From assembly GCA_022821385.1 (NCBI GenBank), contig JAJEDR010000087.1:1-59332 (forward strand): 59,332 nt of DNA, written 5' to 3'. The notes beneath the pieces are model-generated. The model did no database searches. It was given only the letters and a program-made list of their open reading frames with translations, and had not been told where the DNA came from. Source of the stretch: Rhodothermales bacterium (GTDB lineage: Bacteria > Bacteroidota > Rhodothermia > Rhodothermales > Bin80). Position numbers and translations under genes: made by a program. Below are positions 1 through 9,599 of the stretch, one piece after another (within the stretch, counting starts at the first letter, position 1; each line of letters starts with the position of its first letter).

Positions 1-4
1 ATGA

Positions 5-931
5 AAAATCAGAACTAGTCCGATTGAAATCAAACCCAACTCCCTCCGACTAAAAGAGACCCTGACCGGTTATGCCTTCCTGTCTCCGTGGGCAGTAGGG
101 TTTCTGGTGTTTGGGCTGTACCCGATAGGTATGTCGCTCTACTACAGTCTTTGCCAGTACGATGTGCTGCGCATACCGCAGTATATCGGTCTGGAAAATT
201 ATCGAGAGTTGCTCTTTGAAGACCCCTACTTTGGTATCTCCATATGGAACACACTCGTCTACACGATCCTTCGCGTTCCGTTGGCTATAGGCGGATCCCT
301 GATACTGGCTGTCCTCGCAAATCAGGCCGTGCGTGGGATCAAATTCTTTCGCACAGTCTACTTTCTCCCGTCTATCGTCACCGGTGTTGTGCTGTCTGTG
401 ATCTGGATGTGGATGTTTAACCCCCAGATCGGACTCGTCAATACCGCTCTTGGGTGGATTGGATTGCCTGGTCCACTGTGGCTTCAAAGCACTGCGTGGT
501 CAAAACCCGGAATTGCACTCATGAGTCTGTGGGGCGTCGGTGGAGCACGGATGATCGTCTTTATTGCTGCCCTGCAGGGGATTCCCTCGTCCCTTTACGA
601 ATCGGTCGAGATTGACGGGGGCGGCTGGTGGGCGCGATTTTGGCATGTTACGGTACCGATGCTCTCACCTGTCATTTTTCTGTGGAGCGTCCTGGAAATC
701 ATCTTCTCTTTCCAGGTCTTTACCGAAGCCTACGTAATGACGAAGGGCGGGCCGCTTGATTCCACGCTGTTTTACAACCTGTACCTCTATTTCAAAGCCT
801 TTGACGATTACGAAATGGGATATGCCTCGGCAATGGCCTGGATACTGCTGGTCATTACACTGGCGGTCACAATGCTCCAGTTCAAGCTTGGCAAACGTTG
901 GGTACACTACACTGGAGGAGCACCTGAATGA
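5..931 (+). CDS. Carbohydrate ABC transporter permease, MalF/UgpA type; 5' end uncertain or frameshifted
   Basis: Inner-membrane subunit of a sugar importer, partner of the permease that follows. Multiple hydrophobic helices are visible. The cytoplasmic EAA loop that contacts the ATPase reads YESVEIDGGG...P near position 600-660. Family-like sequence (LTGYAFLSPW, about 62-91) lies upstream of the first in-frame GTG at 107, so the gene starts earlier. In this frame a TGA sits at 2-4 and no ATG or TTG follows it. An ATG at position 1 would enter this frame if the A run at 4-8 were one base shorter, giving a start MKIRTSPIEI. I infer a homopolymer indel (real or assembly error). The binding protein is not in the window and may lie upstream. 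Product confidence is high, start confidence low. Confidence 0.88.
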   Translation, partial: KIRTSPIEIKPNSLRLKETLTGYAFLSPWAVGFLVFGLYPIGMSLYYSLCQYDVLRIPQYIGLENYRELLFEDPYFGISIWNTLVYTILRVPLAIGGSLILAVLANQAVRGIKFFRTVYFLPSIVTGVVLSVIWMWMFNPQIGLVNTALGWIGLPGPLWLQSTAWSKPGIALMSLWGVGGARMIVFIAALQGIPSSLYESVEIDGGGWWARFWHVTVPMLSPVIFLWSVLEIIFSFQVFTEAYVMTKGGPLDSTLFYNLYLYFKAFDDYEMGYASAMAWILLVITLAVTMLQFKLGKRWVHYTGGAPE

Positions 932-1773
932 TCAGAATCTCCATCAATAGAACACTGCTGAAGAAAACAACCATTTACCTGGTACTGGTTGCAATAGCTG
1001 CTGTGCTGATCATCCCTCTGATTTGGATGCTTTCGGCATCACTCAAAGGCAACGAAGAGATCTTCACCATCCCGCCGACCTGGATTCCGAAAGAGATCCA
1101 CTGGGAAAACTATGCGGAGGTATTTAACCGCATGCCCTTTTTGGCATACTTGCGGAACACGACATTTATCACCGTTCTGACGATCATAGGAACCGTTTTT
1201 TCAAGTTCACTAGTCGCCTACGCGTTTGCCTGTCTCCGCTGGCCTGGACGAGATAAAATCTTCATTTTCGTGATTGCTACGATGATGCTGCCGCTGCATG
1301 TCATCATGATCCCGCTATTCGTGATCTTTAAGGAATTACACTGGCTCAATACCTACAAACCTCTGATTGTCCCGGCCTTTCTAGGGGGCGGTGCCTTCAA
1401 TATTTTCCTGCTGCGCCAGTTTTTCCTGACAATCCCTCGAGAGCTATTTGATGCGGCGCGGATTGATGGCTTGTCCGAGTGGCATATTTACTGGAAGATT
1501 GCAATGCCGCTGGCCCGCCCCGCTTTGATCACGGTAGCCATTCTCACATTCATGTTCACATGGAACGATTTTCTTGGGCCACTGATCTATCTTTCTGATC
1601 AGGCCAAGAATACACTGGCTCTAGGACTTGCACTTTTTGTGGGACAATACCAGACGGAGTGGGGTATCTTGATGGCGGCATCCATTATCATGATGATTCC
1701 CATGGTAGCCATCTTCTTTTTCTTTCAACGATACTTTATCAAAGGATTCGCCATGAGCGGAATGAAGGGATAA
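928..1773 (+). CDS. Carbohydrate ABC transporter permease, MalG/UgpE type
   Basis: Second inner-membrane permease of the sugar importer, 281 residues, the usual length for the family. It starts with an ATGA overlap with the preceding permease, so the two are translationally coupled and presumably form a heterodimer. An N-terminal transmembrane helix is followed by the usual five-helix core. The EAA loop is visible as LFDAARIDGLSEW followed by a Pro in the second half of the protein. No ATPase gene is in the window; it may be encoded elsewhere, as is common for CUT1-type sugar transporters that share an ATPase. The next gene, an exported mannosidase, suggests mannosides or other oligosaccharides as cargo (inference from context). 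Confidence 0.93.
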   Translation: MIRISINRTLLKKTTIYLVLVAIAAVLIIPLIWMLSASLKGNEEIFTIPPTWIPKEIHWENYAEVFNRMPFLAYLRNTTFITVLTIIGTVFSSSLVAYAFACLRWPGRDKIFIFVIATMMLPLHVIMIPLFVIFKELHWLNTYKPLIVPAFLGGGAFNIFLLRQFFLTIPRELFDAARIDGLSEWHIYWKIAMPLARPALITVAILTFMFTWNDFLGPLIYLSDQAKNTLALGLALFVGQYQTEWGILMAASIIMMIPMVAIFFFFQRYFIKGFAMSGMKG

Positions 1774-1781
1774 TAACAGCA

Positions 1782-4700
1782 ATGATCCAATCTCGTACCG
1801 TTTGGTTCCTGTTGGTTCTCGGCTTGGTATTAGGCGCCGGACAGATCGGTCCAAATGACGCCGTTGTTCCCGAAATATCTGATCGGGACAGCGTCTCTTT
1901 TGGCTTGACCGAGGAAGGGTTCATTCCCGCATGGCTGGTGGCTGGACCATTTGAGCAACCCCTTGTCGGGTTTGGACAAGCCGTTGATGCAGACGTTATT
2001 GGTGAAGCTGCGATCTCACCCACAATGGGGAAAACCGAACGAACTGCGCTAGTTGAAGATGGCACAATAGCATGGAAACCACTCCACAGCAGCCCAAACG
2101 GCTTCGTTGATTTCAATGCTTCAATGGGATGGGTCCATCCCGGTAGCGGACCGGAGAAAGTATGGAAAGCCAAAACGGGCTACGCCTTCACCTATATTGA
2201 CAGTCCAGATGAGCAAGAAGTCATCCTCAAGGTTGGCAGTAACAGCAGCCTCAAAGTTCTGCTGAATGGAAAGACCGTGCACACCAGCACGCATGACCGT
2301 AACGCGGAACCCGACACCGATACCGTCTCTCTCCGCCTGCACTCTGGAAGGAATACGCTACTGATCAAAGTAGGGCAGACACACCGCAATGAAGCGCCCG
2401 ATTTTTTTGGAGCACTTCGTTTCGAATGGGGGTTCTATGCAAGGCTGCTTAGTCCAGATTTGATTCCAGCGCAGAACATACGCGTGGTAGTCAAGACCGG
2501 AGCCGAAATAAACAGCGCGGAGCTCGTTTCGACATTCTTTTTCAAGGAATCCCCGGAAGGACTTCAGCAGCGTTTTGATCTCGTTATTTCCTCTTTGTTA
2601 CAGGAGCAGCAAGCGGGAACACTGCACATCAGAACGGCATCCACAGAGCATACGACCGCGCTGGAAAGGATCCCCTTCGGAGAGAGCCGTCATATTGTGT
2701 ATCTACCGGCAATCACGGCCGAAATAGCAGCACATGTCACCATAGCCCTCGGAGCAGACACCTTGAGGTGGGACACAGTGCTTCACCCACAACCGCATTA
2801 TGAAATTCACCTGGCCATGATGTCGCACACCGACATTGGCTATACAAATACTCAACCTGTCGTCAAAGAACGACATCTGCGCACATTGGACGACGTGCTG
2901 GCCCGGCTTGAACAGGATTCCTCCTTCGCATGGACTGTCGAAACAGTGTGGCAGCTTGAACAATACAGGCAAGCCCGCTCGCCAGAACAATTCGATCGAT
3001 TGATGACATTTGTGAGAGCCGGACGGGTTGCAGTCTCGCCCGTCTACACAAACCCATACACGGGATGGATAAGTGCAGAGGAATTGATTCGCTCGTTTGA
3101 CAAAGGGCGCGCTTACGCACGTCAGCACGGTCTGGAGTTCAGCACCGCTAGTTACAACGATGTGCCTGGCCTGTCCTGGTTGGTACCGCAGGTGCTGGAA
3201 AATGCGGGGGTCTCTTTCTTGACAACGGGGATCAACGAAGTTTATAATGACTACACAATGCAGCGCAATCTGCCCAAAGTGTTTTACTGGAAAGGCGTCG
3301 GAGGCGGACGTGTTCTCACCTATCGCACTGAGGCCTACAATGAGGGACAGACCTTGGGATTGGAGAAAGGCGTTGATGCAGTACCCCTTCGTCTTTGGGA
3401 GCGACTCCACCGACTGCAGGCGCAAGGATACACCTATAATTTGATCCTTGCTGTTCACACCTTTGGGGACAATGGTGGCATTCCTCTCAATGCCCCTGCC
3501 ACCGTGGAAGCCTGGAATGCAGAATACGCGTACCCTCGAATTCAAATCAGCAACCTTGACGCTTTTGCCAAGGCATTTCAGGCGCGCTATGACAGCTTCC
3601 CCACGTTGACGGGAGACTGGATATCAACCTGGGATGTGCTCTATCAGGGAGAGCCTGCCCGTATGGTACGTCAGAGATGGGTACAGCACCACCTGCCTAC
3701 TGCCGAAAAAATGTCCACACTATCATGGCTGCTAGACCAGAAGCATGATCCTCTCTCCGATATCATTGATTCTGCCTACGATAATCTACTTCATTTCAGC
3801 GGCCATGGTAGCGGACTTGAGTACGGCTACGCCTCGCCCAAGGATAACCTGACCACGATGGCTTACCGGGAGCAGTATGTGCAAGATGCCGTGCTGGCCA
3901 CCCAGGAAGTTTTGGAGCGTGCAGCGTACCGGCTTTCTGCACGTGAGGAGAGTTTTGAAGGTGAAGGCCTGTATGTGTTTAATTCGCTGAACTGGTCCCG
4001 TGATACACCCGTTGAGGTTGAGTTTCCGCGGGAAAATGCCCATCAGTATCGTGCGATTGACCTCAACTCAAAAACGGTGATCCCCAGCCACTACAGTGGC
4101 CACACGCTGCGCTTTGTTGCCCGTGATCTACCCCCAATGGGTTACAAAAAAGTTCGGCTGGAACGAATAACTCATCCTCAATTGGATCCTGGTGAATCTC
4201 TTCAAACACATGATTGCACGATTGCAAACACCTACTATCGGATTGCGGGAGATTGCCAAGCTGGACGCATTACACATATCGTTGATCGTGAGAGTGGCAA
4301 GACATTGATTGACAATGGCGGGCAAACGACATTTGGCAGCCCCCTGCGGGCCGATTCTCTGTTCTCACTTTCTTTTGAGGCTATGGATGTCGATGAAGTA
4401 AATATGTATGTTCGTGATGAACGTCCAGCCCGACTGGTCCTTGTAACCCAGCGTGAAGATCACTTACTCGCACAATCCGAATACATACTCTGGGAAAACC
4501 TGGATCGCGTGGACGTACAGCATACGGTTAATCTCGAGCTGCTGACTTCTCCTTCGGACGTTGAGGACTACAGTGTGGCATTCCCATTTGCGATACCAAA
4601 TCAAGAGGCGGCAGTAGAGGTACTCGGTGGTTTCCTGGATGCTGAAACGGACCGCTTTCCTGGGATTGAGCACGACGCATTCGCTCCACGACGTAGCATC

Positions 4701-5264
4701 GCGATCCACAACAGCACACAAACAATAAATTGGGCTGCCATTGACAGCCGGGTGGTGCGGCTGCGCAAGGAGGCCTCTGGGAATGGGATTACGATCTACG
4801 CCAATCTCGTTAATAACTTCCCGGAACACTGGAACCGATGGGAGTCAAATGAGGGCACGCTGGATTTACGGTTCAGTTTTACCTCCGATGAAATAGACTT
4901 TCAACCCGCAACTACAAGTCGATTCGGATGGGAAATCAACACCCCGCCAGTGACGCGTTACACTTGGCTCCGCTCCATGCCCGCAGAGGAAAGCTTTATA
5001 ACGGTTAACGGCCATCAGGTGGTTCTTTTATCATTGAAACCCATGAGCGACCGGAGCGGTATTGTGTTGCGCTTAATGAATATGGATCCTGAAACATCCG
5101 CTGAAGCACAGATTTTTTCATCCCTGTTTGATATTCAAAGTGGAACGACTCTCCCTATTATAGGAGAAAACAGCGTATCTTATGACGTTGGCGAGAACCT
5201 TGCCCGCGTAACATTGGCACCCGGGGTATTCCAGACCCTTGGATTCAAACTACCCCCTAAATAG
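1782..5264 (+). CDS. Exported GH38-like alpha-mannosidase
   Basis: Probable exo-acting alpha-mannosidase, 1160 residues. The ATG at 1782 is chosen because it gives a clean signal peptide (MIQSRTVWFLLVLGLVLGAG); the open frame itself extends further upstream inside the permease gene. Residues about 25-340 are beta-rich, with a galactose-binding-like stretch near VLLNGKTVH. The GH38 catalytic domain begins near residue 345 with SHTDIGY (His349 and Asp351, expected metal ligands). Downstream segments YNDVPGLSW, HTFGDNGG and WDVLYQGEPA fit the family, and a beta-sandwich half begins near FNSLNWSRDTPVEV. It lies 8 bases after the permease stop, so it is probably in the same transcript. Location is likely periplasmic or surface. 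Sugar specificity cannot be read from sequence; other retaining alpha-mannosidase-like activities remain possible. Confidence 0.85.
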   Translation: MIQSRTVWFLLVLGLVLGAGQIGPNDAVVPEISDRDSVSFGLTEEGFIPAWLVAGPFEQPLVGFGQAVDADVIGEAAISPTMGKTERTALVEDGTIAWKPLHSSPNGFVDFNASMGWVHPGSGPEKVWKAKTGYAFTYIDSPDEQEVILKVGSNSSLKVLLNGKTVHTSTHDRNAEPDTDTVSLRLHSGRNTLLIKVGQTHRNEAPDFFGALRFEWGFYARLLSPDLIPAQNIRVVVKTGAEINSAELVSTFFFKESPEGLQQRFDLVISSLLQEQQAGTLHIRTASTEHTTALERIPFGESRHIVYLPAITAEIAAHVTIALGADTLRWDTVLHPQPHYEIHLAMMSHTDIGYTNTQPVVKERHLRTLDDVLARLEQDSSFAWTVETVWQLEQYRQARSPEQFDRLMTFVRAGRVAVSPVYTNPYTGWISAEELIRSFDKGRAYARQHGLEFSTASYNDVPGLSWLVPQVLENAGVSFLTTGINEVYNDYTMQRNLPKVFYWKGVGGGRVLTYRTEAYNEGQTLGLEKGVDAVPLRLWERLHRLQAQGYTYNLILAVHTFGDNGGIPLNAPATVEAWNAEYAYPRIQISNLDAFAKAFQARYDSFPTLTGDWISTWDVLYQGEPARMVRQRWVQHHLPTAEKMSTLSWLLDQKHDPLSDIIDSAYDNLLHFSGHGSGLEYGYASPKDNLTTMAYREQYVQDAVLATQEVLERAAYRLSAREESFEGEGLYVFNSLNWSRDTPVEVEFPRENAHQYRAIDLNSKTVIPSHYSGHTLRFVARDLPPMGYKKVRLERITHPQLDPGESLQTHDCTIANTYYRIAGDCQAGRITHIVDRESGKTLIDNGGQTTFGSPLRADSLFSLSFEAMDVDEVNMYVRDERPARLVLVTQREDHLLAQSEYILWENLDRVDVQHTVNLELLTSPSDVEDYSVAFPFAIPNQEAAVEVLGGFLDAETDRFPGIEHDAFAPRRSIAIHNSTQTINWAAIDSRVVRLRKEASGNGITIYANLVNNFPEHWNRWESNEGTLDLRFSFTSDEIDFQPATTSRFGWEINTPPVTRYTWLRSMPAEESFITVNGHQVVLLSLKPMSDRSGIVLRLMNMDPETSAEAQIFSSLFDIQSGTTLPIIGENSVSYDVGENLARVTLAPGVFQTLGFKLPPK

Positions 5265-5329
5265 CCAATCCTGCGGATATCGTTCTCGCAATAGACACAC
5301 CACCCAGCAACCCCCAAAACAAACTTCTC

Positions 5330-6226
5330 ATGAGACAATCCATACCAAACACCCCGAACCATATAAGAAATCGAAACCGTCTGGTGTTCTGGACGCTTAC
5401 CCTGTGCATATGCTTGATATGGTCGGCGTGTCTGATCATTGAAATCGAAATGCCCAGGACGGCAAACACGGGAGAGGTAATCACCGTGCGTGTTGTCGCG
5501 CAGGAGGATGTGGGAGAGAGTAGCACACCCTGGAAAGGGGTTTTCTCAGTACTGGTGCCGGAAGATTGGGATTTTGTTGCAGCTGAGTACACCGCCAGTG
5601 ATATGAATGGCGATGTTGGGAGCGGATCCCTTGTTGTCTCACCCGAATGGACAGACTCCACAGAAAAAGCAATTCCGGCTCCAAGTGGAATGAAGTGGAT
5701 CGGGACCATCTCTGACGAAGGCTATCTGCATGCGGATACCCTGATTGCTGAGGCAACTATGCAACTGCAGGTCGGGCAGACTACTGGTGATTTTGCGATC
5801 GGGTACGTAGTTACCAAGGAAGCCTATGCTCCCACCTGCGACTGGTTCATGAATTGTGACGGAGGCACTACAGGCACTAACGGTGCTGACTCTTCTATGA
5901 ACAACATGATCACCGTAATGGGCGGCGTGGGGATTGAGGATGTGACTGAAAAGGGCATACCCTCGCAGTTTGTGCTCGAGCAGAACTACCCCAATCCCTT
6001 TAACCCCAGTACCACCATCCGGTACGCAGTAGAAGAAGCTACACCCGTTAGGTTGAGCGTCTTTGATGTAGGTGGACGGGAGGTTGCTCAACTCGTTAAT
6101 GAGACTAAGTCACCAGGTGTCTACGAGACCAAGTTTGAGGCAGATAACCTGCCAAGTGGTATCTATCTCTATCGACTTGAGGCGGGCGAGTTTTCAGAAA
6201 CGCGCAGTATGGTATTGAACAGGTAA
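5330..6226 (+). CDS. Secreted protein with C-terminal T9SS type A-like sorting tail
   Basis: 298 residues. A hydrophobic N-terminal segment (FWTLTLCICLIWSACLI) looks like an export signal, possibly a lipoprotein signal. The middle, about residues 40-200, is a beta-rich region of unknown function with no recognised domain. The last 85 or so residues form a classic sorting domain: the linker LEQNYPNPFNPSTTIRY, then an Ig-like tail with LSVFDVGGREVAQLV and LPSGIYLYRLEAGEF. In the FCB group such tails direct secretion by the type IX system and attachment at or release from the surface. It sits 65 bases after the mannosidase, which suggests a surface role in the same sugar locus, perhaps glycan binding. 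That role is inference. Confidence 0.8.
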   Translation: MRQSIPNTPNHIRNRNRLVFWTLTLCICLIWSACLIIEIEMPRTANTGEVITVRVVAQEDVGESSTPWKGVFSVLVPEDWDFVAAEYTASDMNGDVGSGSLVVSPEWTDSTEKAIPAPSGMKWIGTISDEGYLHADTLIAEATMQLQVGQTTGDFAIGYVVTKEAYAPTCDWFMNCDGGTTGTNGADSSMNNMITVMGGVGIEDVTEKGIPSQFVLEQNYPNPFNPSTTIRYAVEEATPVRLSVFDVGGREVAQLVNETKSPGVYETKFEADNLPSGIYLYRLEAGEFSETRSMVLNR

Positions 6227-6311
6227 CAGGCGTATCCTGAAATTTGGAACTACAGGCGGTTCCAGTGTATGCCTGATTCTGATATCTGCCGTTTCCACCA
6301 CCTCGGAGGCA

Positions 6312-7400
6312 ATGACCGGACGTAGTGCTGCATTACAGGTTGCTTCTTCTCGGGACCTGGGGCCACAGTTTGTCAATAACCAACACCGCATGGTTGGGCA
6401 GGACGGGGCCTATTCCATTCCGCTCGGCAATGGCCGCGTGCTTTGGTATTTTGGCGATACGCTGATCGGTGAACGACCAGAAGAAAGCCTGTGGTACATT
6501 TTTGGAGAGCCCGTTGGTGGCCAGGATTTAAGCGGTAAGGGCCCCTTCGACCAGATGATCACCAATACCGGACTGATTCTGAAGGATCGGTCTGGCCGTG
6601 ACGGTCTGAACGATTTTTCCTACATCCTGAATCCTGACGGCAAGCTCAAGCAACTGGTGCCCTCCCTCCCCGGCGAAGATCCCGAAAAGGATCGGATATG
6701 GTGTATGCATGGCTGCAAGCTCAATGATACGCTGTACCTCTTCTTCATGAAAATTCTGATGCTCGAAAAGGGAGGGGATCCCCTGCCCGTGGGATTCGAA
6801 ATCATAGGAACAGGGTTGGCGGTCGGGTCCGATTCAGACTGGTCGTTCAAACGTATTGAGCACAATGGTACAACCATTATCTGGCCAAACGACCAGCCGC
6901 AGTTCGCAGCAGCAGTGCTTATAGAGGAGGGTTGGGTATACCTCTATGGAAGTCTGCAGGCCCCTGATTTTCGGCATCATGCCTATGTTGCAAGAGTAAG
7001 CCCCGAAGATATGGGGCATATTGATCGGTACGAATACTTTACCGGTGACCCCGAAAAATGGAGCAAAGACGTTTATGATGCCACCGTAATCTTTTCCGGT
7101 ATGCCGAATGAGATGTCGGTTTCATACAACGAATACCTGGGGCAATATCTTTCCGTGCATTCCATGGGGCTGAGTGCCGACATTGTAGGTCGAACCGCGC
7201 CGAACCCGTGGGGTCCTTGGAGCGAAGCCACCACCTTATGGACTGTTAAGCCACCGGAAAAACCGATCCCTTACCCGCGACTCATTTACGCGGGCAAAGA
7301 GCATCCTGAACTGGCGGAAGACCGCGGTCGGGTCCTATACATTACATACATTGAGTTTGAGGAATATTTTCCTCATCTCATCGAAATAACACTGGCATAG
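6312..7400 (+). CDS. DUF4185-like beta-propeller protein, possible glycan enzyme; start doubtful
   Basis: 362 residues from the ATG at 6312. The repeated pattern of short sheets with NGRVLWYFGDT, VYLYGSLQAP and a WGPWSEATTLW motif resembles DUF4185/five-bladed-propeller proteins related to glycoside hydrolase folds. No function is assigned. The frame is open upstream to a TGA at 6216. Codons 6240-6311 would encode a signal-like hydrophobic stretch (SVCLILISAVSTTSEA), but no ATG, GTG or TTG precedes it in frame. Either a CTG at 6237 is used, the start has been lost, or the protein really begins at 6312 and is cytoplasmic. It sits between the sorting-tail protein and the first six-hairpin enzyme, in the same direction. 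Confidence 0.65.
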   Translation: MTGRSAALQVASSRDLGPQFVNNQHRMVGQDGAYSIPLGNGRVLWYFGDTLIGERPEESLWYIFGEPVGGQDLSGKGPFDQMITNTGLILKDRSGRDGLNDFSYILNPDGKLKQLVPSLPGEDPEKDRIWCMHGCKLNDTLYLFFMKILMLEKGGDPLPVGFEIIGTGLAVGSDSDWSFKRIEHNGTTIIWPNDQPQFAAAVLIEEGWVYLYGSLQAPDFRHHAYVARVSPEDMGHIDRYEYFTGDPEKWSKDVYDATVIFSGMPNEMSVSYNEYLGQYLSVHSMGLSADIVGRTAPNPWGPWSEATTLWTVKPPEKPIPYPRLIYAGKEHPELAEDRGRVLYITYIEFEEYFPHLIEITLA

Positions 7401-7494
7401 CGCTGAATCGGTAACCGCTGGAATCACAGGCAAGACTTTATGATTCCCACGCTTCAAGGCGGACTAACCTGATATCAACCACGAACATGCGCAC

Positions 7495-9567
7495 ATGATA
7501 CCCGAAGTGGGAGATCTGAAGAGTTCAGCGATGACTCATCGCTTCGGTGATTGTTTTAACCCGCCTGGATTGACCAATTTTCTTGGTGTAGTTCAGGCAG
7601 TCGTGGACCTGACCGGCTTACGCTGTCTCAATTTTCCTCCCTTCGGAACTTCCGATACTGTTTCTGGGACGTTTGCGATTGACGGAAGACATTTTCCCTC
7701 TTTGGGCATACCGGTCACCTTTACCTGGTACCCGGATCGTATTGTCCGGGAGGCTAACTACAGGGGATTCCATTTCACTGCTGTCACCGCACTGGCCTTG
7801 AACAAAATGGCAGCCGTGACGGAGATTACTATCGAAAATCGAAGTGGCGAGACACAAAAAATAGAAGTGGGTTTGAGGGTACAAGGCCAGGTTACGAAGT
7901 CCATAGATCGGTGGGCTGCATTTCTGCCGCCACAGGAATCGAACAATACGGCCCACGTAGATCATGAACGCGGTGCCGTAATATTCAGTGCACAACAGAG
8001 CTGTGCTGTTTCAATCCAGGGAATGTACCCTCGGGCCGACTCCGTGAACAAGAATGGCTTTCGGTATTTCCTCAACCTGCATCCCGGGGACACGCAGCGG
8101 ATTAGCTATGTCAACACGATAGCTGAATCCAAATCCGAGGCCCACTTCACCTACGATAGACTTATCCGTGATGTTACCGGGGAATTGAATCGCGTACGGG
8201 AAAACTGGAACGCCGAATTAAAGGCAATCTACACGCCCGGTAACAGCCGGTACGCCGGACATTTACCGGAACTGGATACCACCGATACAGAAATCCGAAA
8301 GCTGTACTGGATGGGCGCACTCGGCGTCATTTATTTCCGAAGAGACAGTCCATTTTCCGTGCTGGGGCGCACGTATGATACCCTGATGCCACGCTACTGG
8401 CAGACCGTCACCTTTATCTGGGATTACTTCCTGAGCATGCAGGTGCATGCCCTGCTGGACCCCGCGGTAATGCGAAAATATCTGGAGCACTGGATGTGTA
8501 CAGATACCCATAAGCACTTTGGCACCGAATACTTGACCGGAGGACCGGTTGGCAACTGGTATTCAGTAAATGATTTTGCGATGGTGAGTATGGTGCGCGA
8601 GTACACTCGCTGGACGGGCGATTTAGACTGGCTTGAAAATCCTGTTGCCGGCACAAAAAAGCGGGTGATGGATTTTCTGACCGACTATGCCCAACAATGG
8701 AAAGTTTTTCAGAGTGCGAACAAGTTGGCGGATTACGGCGGAATCAACAATCTGCTTGAATGTGTGAGTACTTATACACACGAAGTGGCCAGCCTCAATG
8801 TGGCCAATGTAAATAATATGCGGGTCGCCGCAGATCTAATGGAGGCTACGGGGCGAGGAGGTGTCCGAAGCGATAAGCTTCGTCAGGAATCCGAGAGATT
8901 GTTGGAAGCGATCCAGTCTCTTTACGTCGAAACCAAGGGGTACTGGCAAGCGCGACACCCTGATGGCGAGATGTACGAAGTGAAACATTGCTATGACCTA
9001 CTGACGGTTCTAAATACAATTCCTGATGACTTGTCTGAGCAGCAGAAAGCAGAAATGGTCAATTTTTTCAAGCGGGAAATTCAGACTGCCACCTGGATGC
9101 ATGCCCTCTCACCCGCCGACGAAAACGTACTCTTTCATGAACGCCCGGACCATCAATGGACAGGAGCCTATCCGGCTTGGCCATCTGAAACCGCACGTGG
9201 ACTGTATCGCATTGGGGCAGCAGATCTGGCCTTCAACTGGTTAAAAGGCTTGGCGCGGAGTGCCAACCAAGGGCCTTTTGCGCAGGCACATTTTGCCGAC
9301 GGGGTCATCAGCTTTGAAGAGGGAGGCGCCCGCAAGGCCCCCTCAGATACTCCCTACATCACCGATTGGGCCTGTTCTTCAAATGGAAGTTGGGTAACAG
9401 TAATTCTTGAAGGAATCTTCGGGCTTCGGGCCACTCTCACGAGCGGATTAACTGCCAAGCCACAATTTGCATCGTTTGACCATAGCGCCCGCCTGCGCAA
9501 CATTGCCTACCAGGGAGATCTCTACACGGTAACCAAGGACGGAATCACGTCGCAGAACCAATCATAA
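7495..9567 (+). CDS. Six-hairpin (alpha/alpha)6 glycosidase-like protein, paralogue 1
   Basis: 690 residues with no signal peptide, so probably cytoplasmic. The N-terminal 240 residues are a beta-sandwich-like region; the rest is helical and carries motifs of six-hairpin glycosidases (GH63/GH37/rhamnosidase-like): YDTLMPRYWQTVTFIWDYF, AYPAWPSETARGLYRIG and an ARSANQGPFAQAHF stretch. Candidate acids include the Asp in FIWDYF and a Glu in VILEGIFGL; I cannot prove which are catalytic. A strongly similar second copy lies at 14778-16826. The following kinase starts only 32 bases downstream, so co-transcription is likely. A cytoplasmic enzyme acting on sugars delivered by the ABC importer is the simplest reading. 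The exact GH family is not recognised. Confidence 0.7.
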   Translation: MIPEVGDLKSSAMTHRFGDCFNPPGLTNFLGVVQAVVDLTGLRCLNFPPFGTSDTVSGTFAIDGRHFPSLGIPVTFTWYPDRIVREANYRGFHFTAVTALALNKMAAVTEITIENRSGETQKIEVGLRVQGQVTKSIDRWAAFLPPQESNNTAHVDHERGAVIFSAQQSCAVSIQGMYPRADSVNKNGFRYFLNLHPGDTQRISYVNTIAESKSEAHFTYDRLIRDVTGELNRVRENWNAELKAIYTPGNSRYAGHLPELDTTDTEIRKLYWMGALGVIYFRRDSPFSVLGRTYDTLMPRYWQTVTFIWDYFLSMQVHALLDPAVMRKYLEHWMCTDTHKHFGTEYLTGGPVGNWYSVNDFAMVSMVREYTRWTGDLDWLENPVAGTKKRVMDFLTDYAQQWKVFQSANKLADYGGINNLLECVSTYTHEVASLNVANVNNMRVAADLMEATGRGGVRSDKLRQESERLLEAIQSLYVETKGYWQARHPDGEMYEVKHCYDLLTVLNTIPDDLSEQQKAEMVNFFKREIQTATWMHALSPADENVLFHERPDHQWTGAYPAWPSETARGLYRIGAADLAFNWLKGLARSANQGPFAQAHFADGVISFEEGGARKAPSDTPYITDWACSSNGSWVTVILEGIFGLRATLTSGLTAKPQFASFDHSARLRNIAYQGDLYTVTKDGITSQNQS

Positions 9568-9599
9568 GCTTATCAAATCCTGAACGCGTAAAAGCCTAT

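Noticed and set aside
2703..3545. 280-codon minus-strand open frame
   Set aside because: It lies wholly inside the GH38 coding region, has no family features, and is explained as an antisense shadow.
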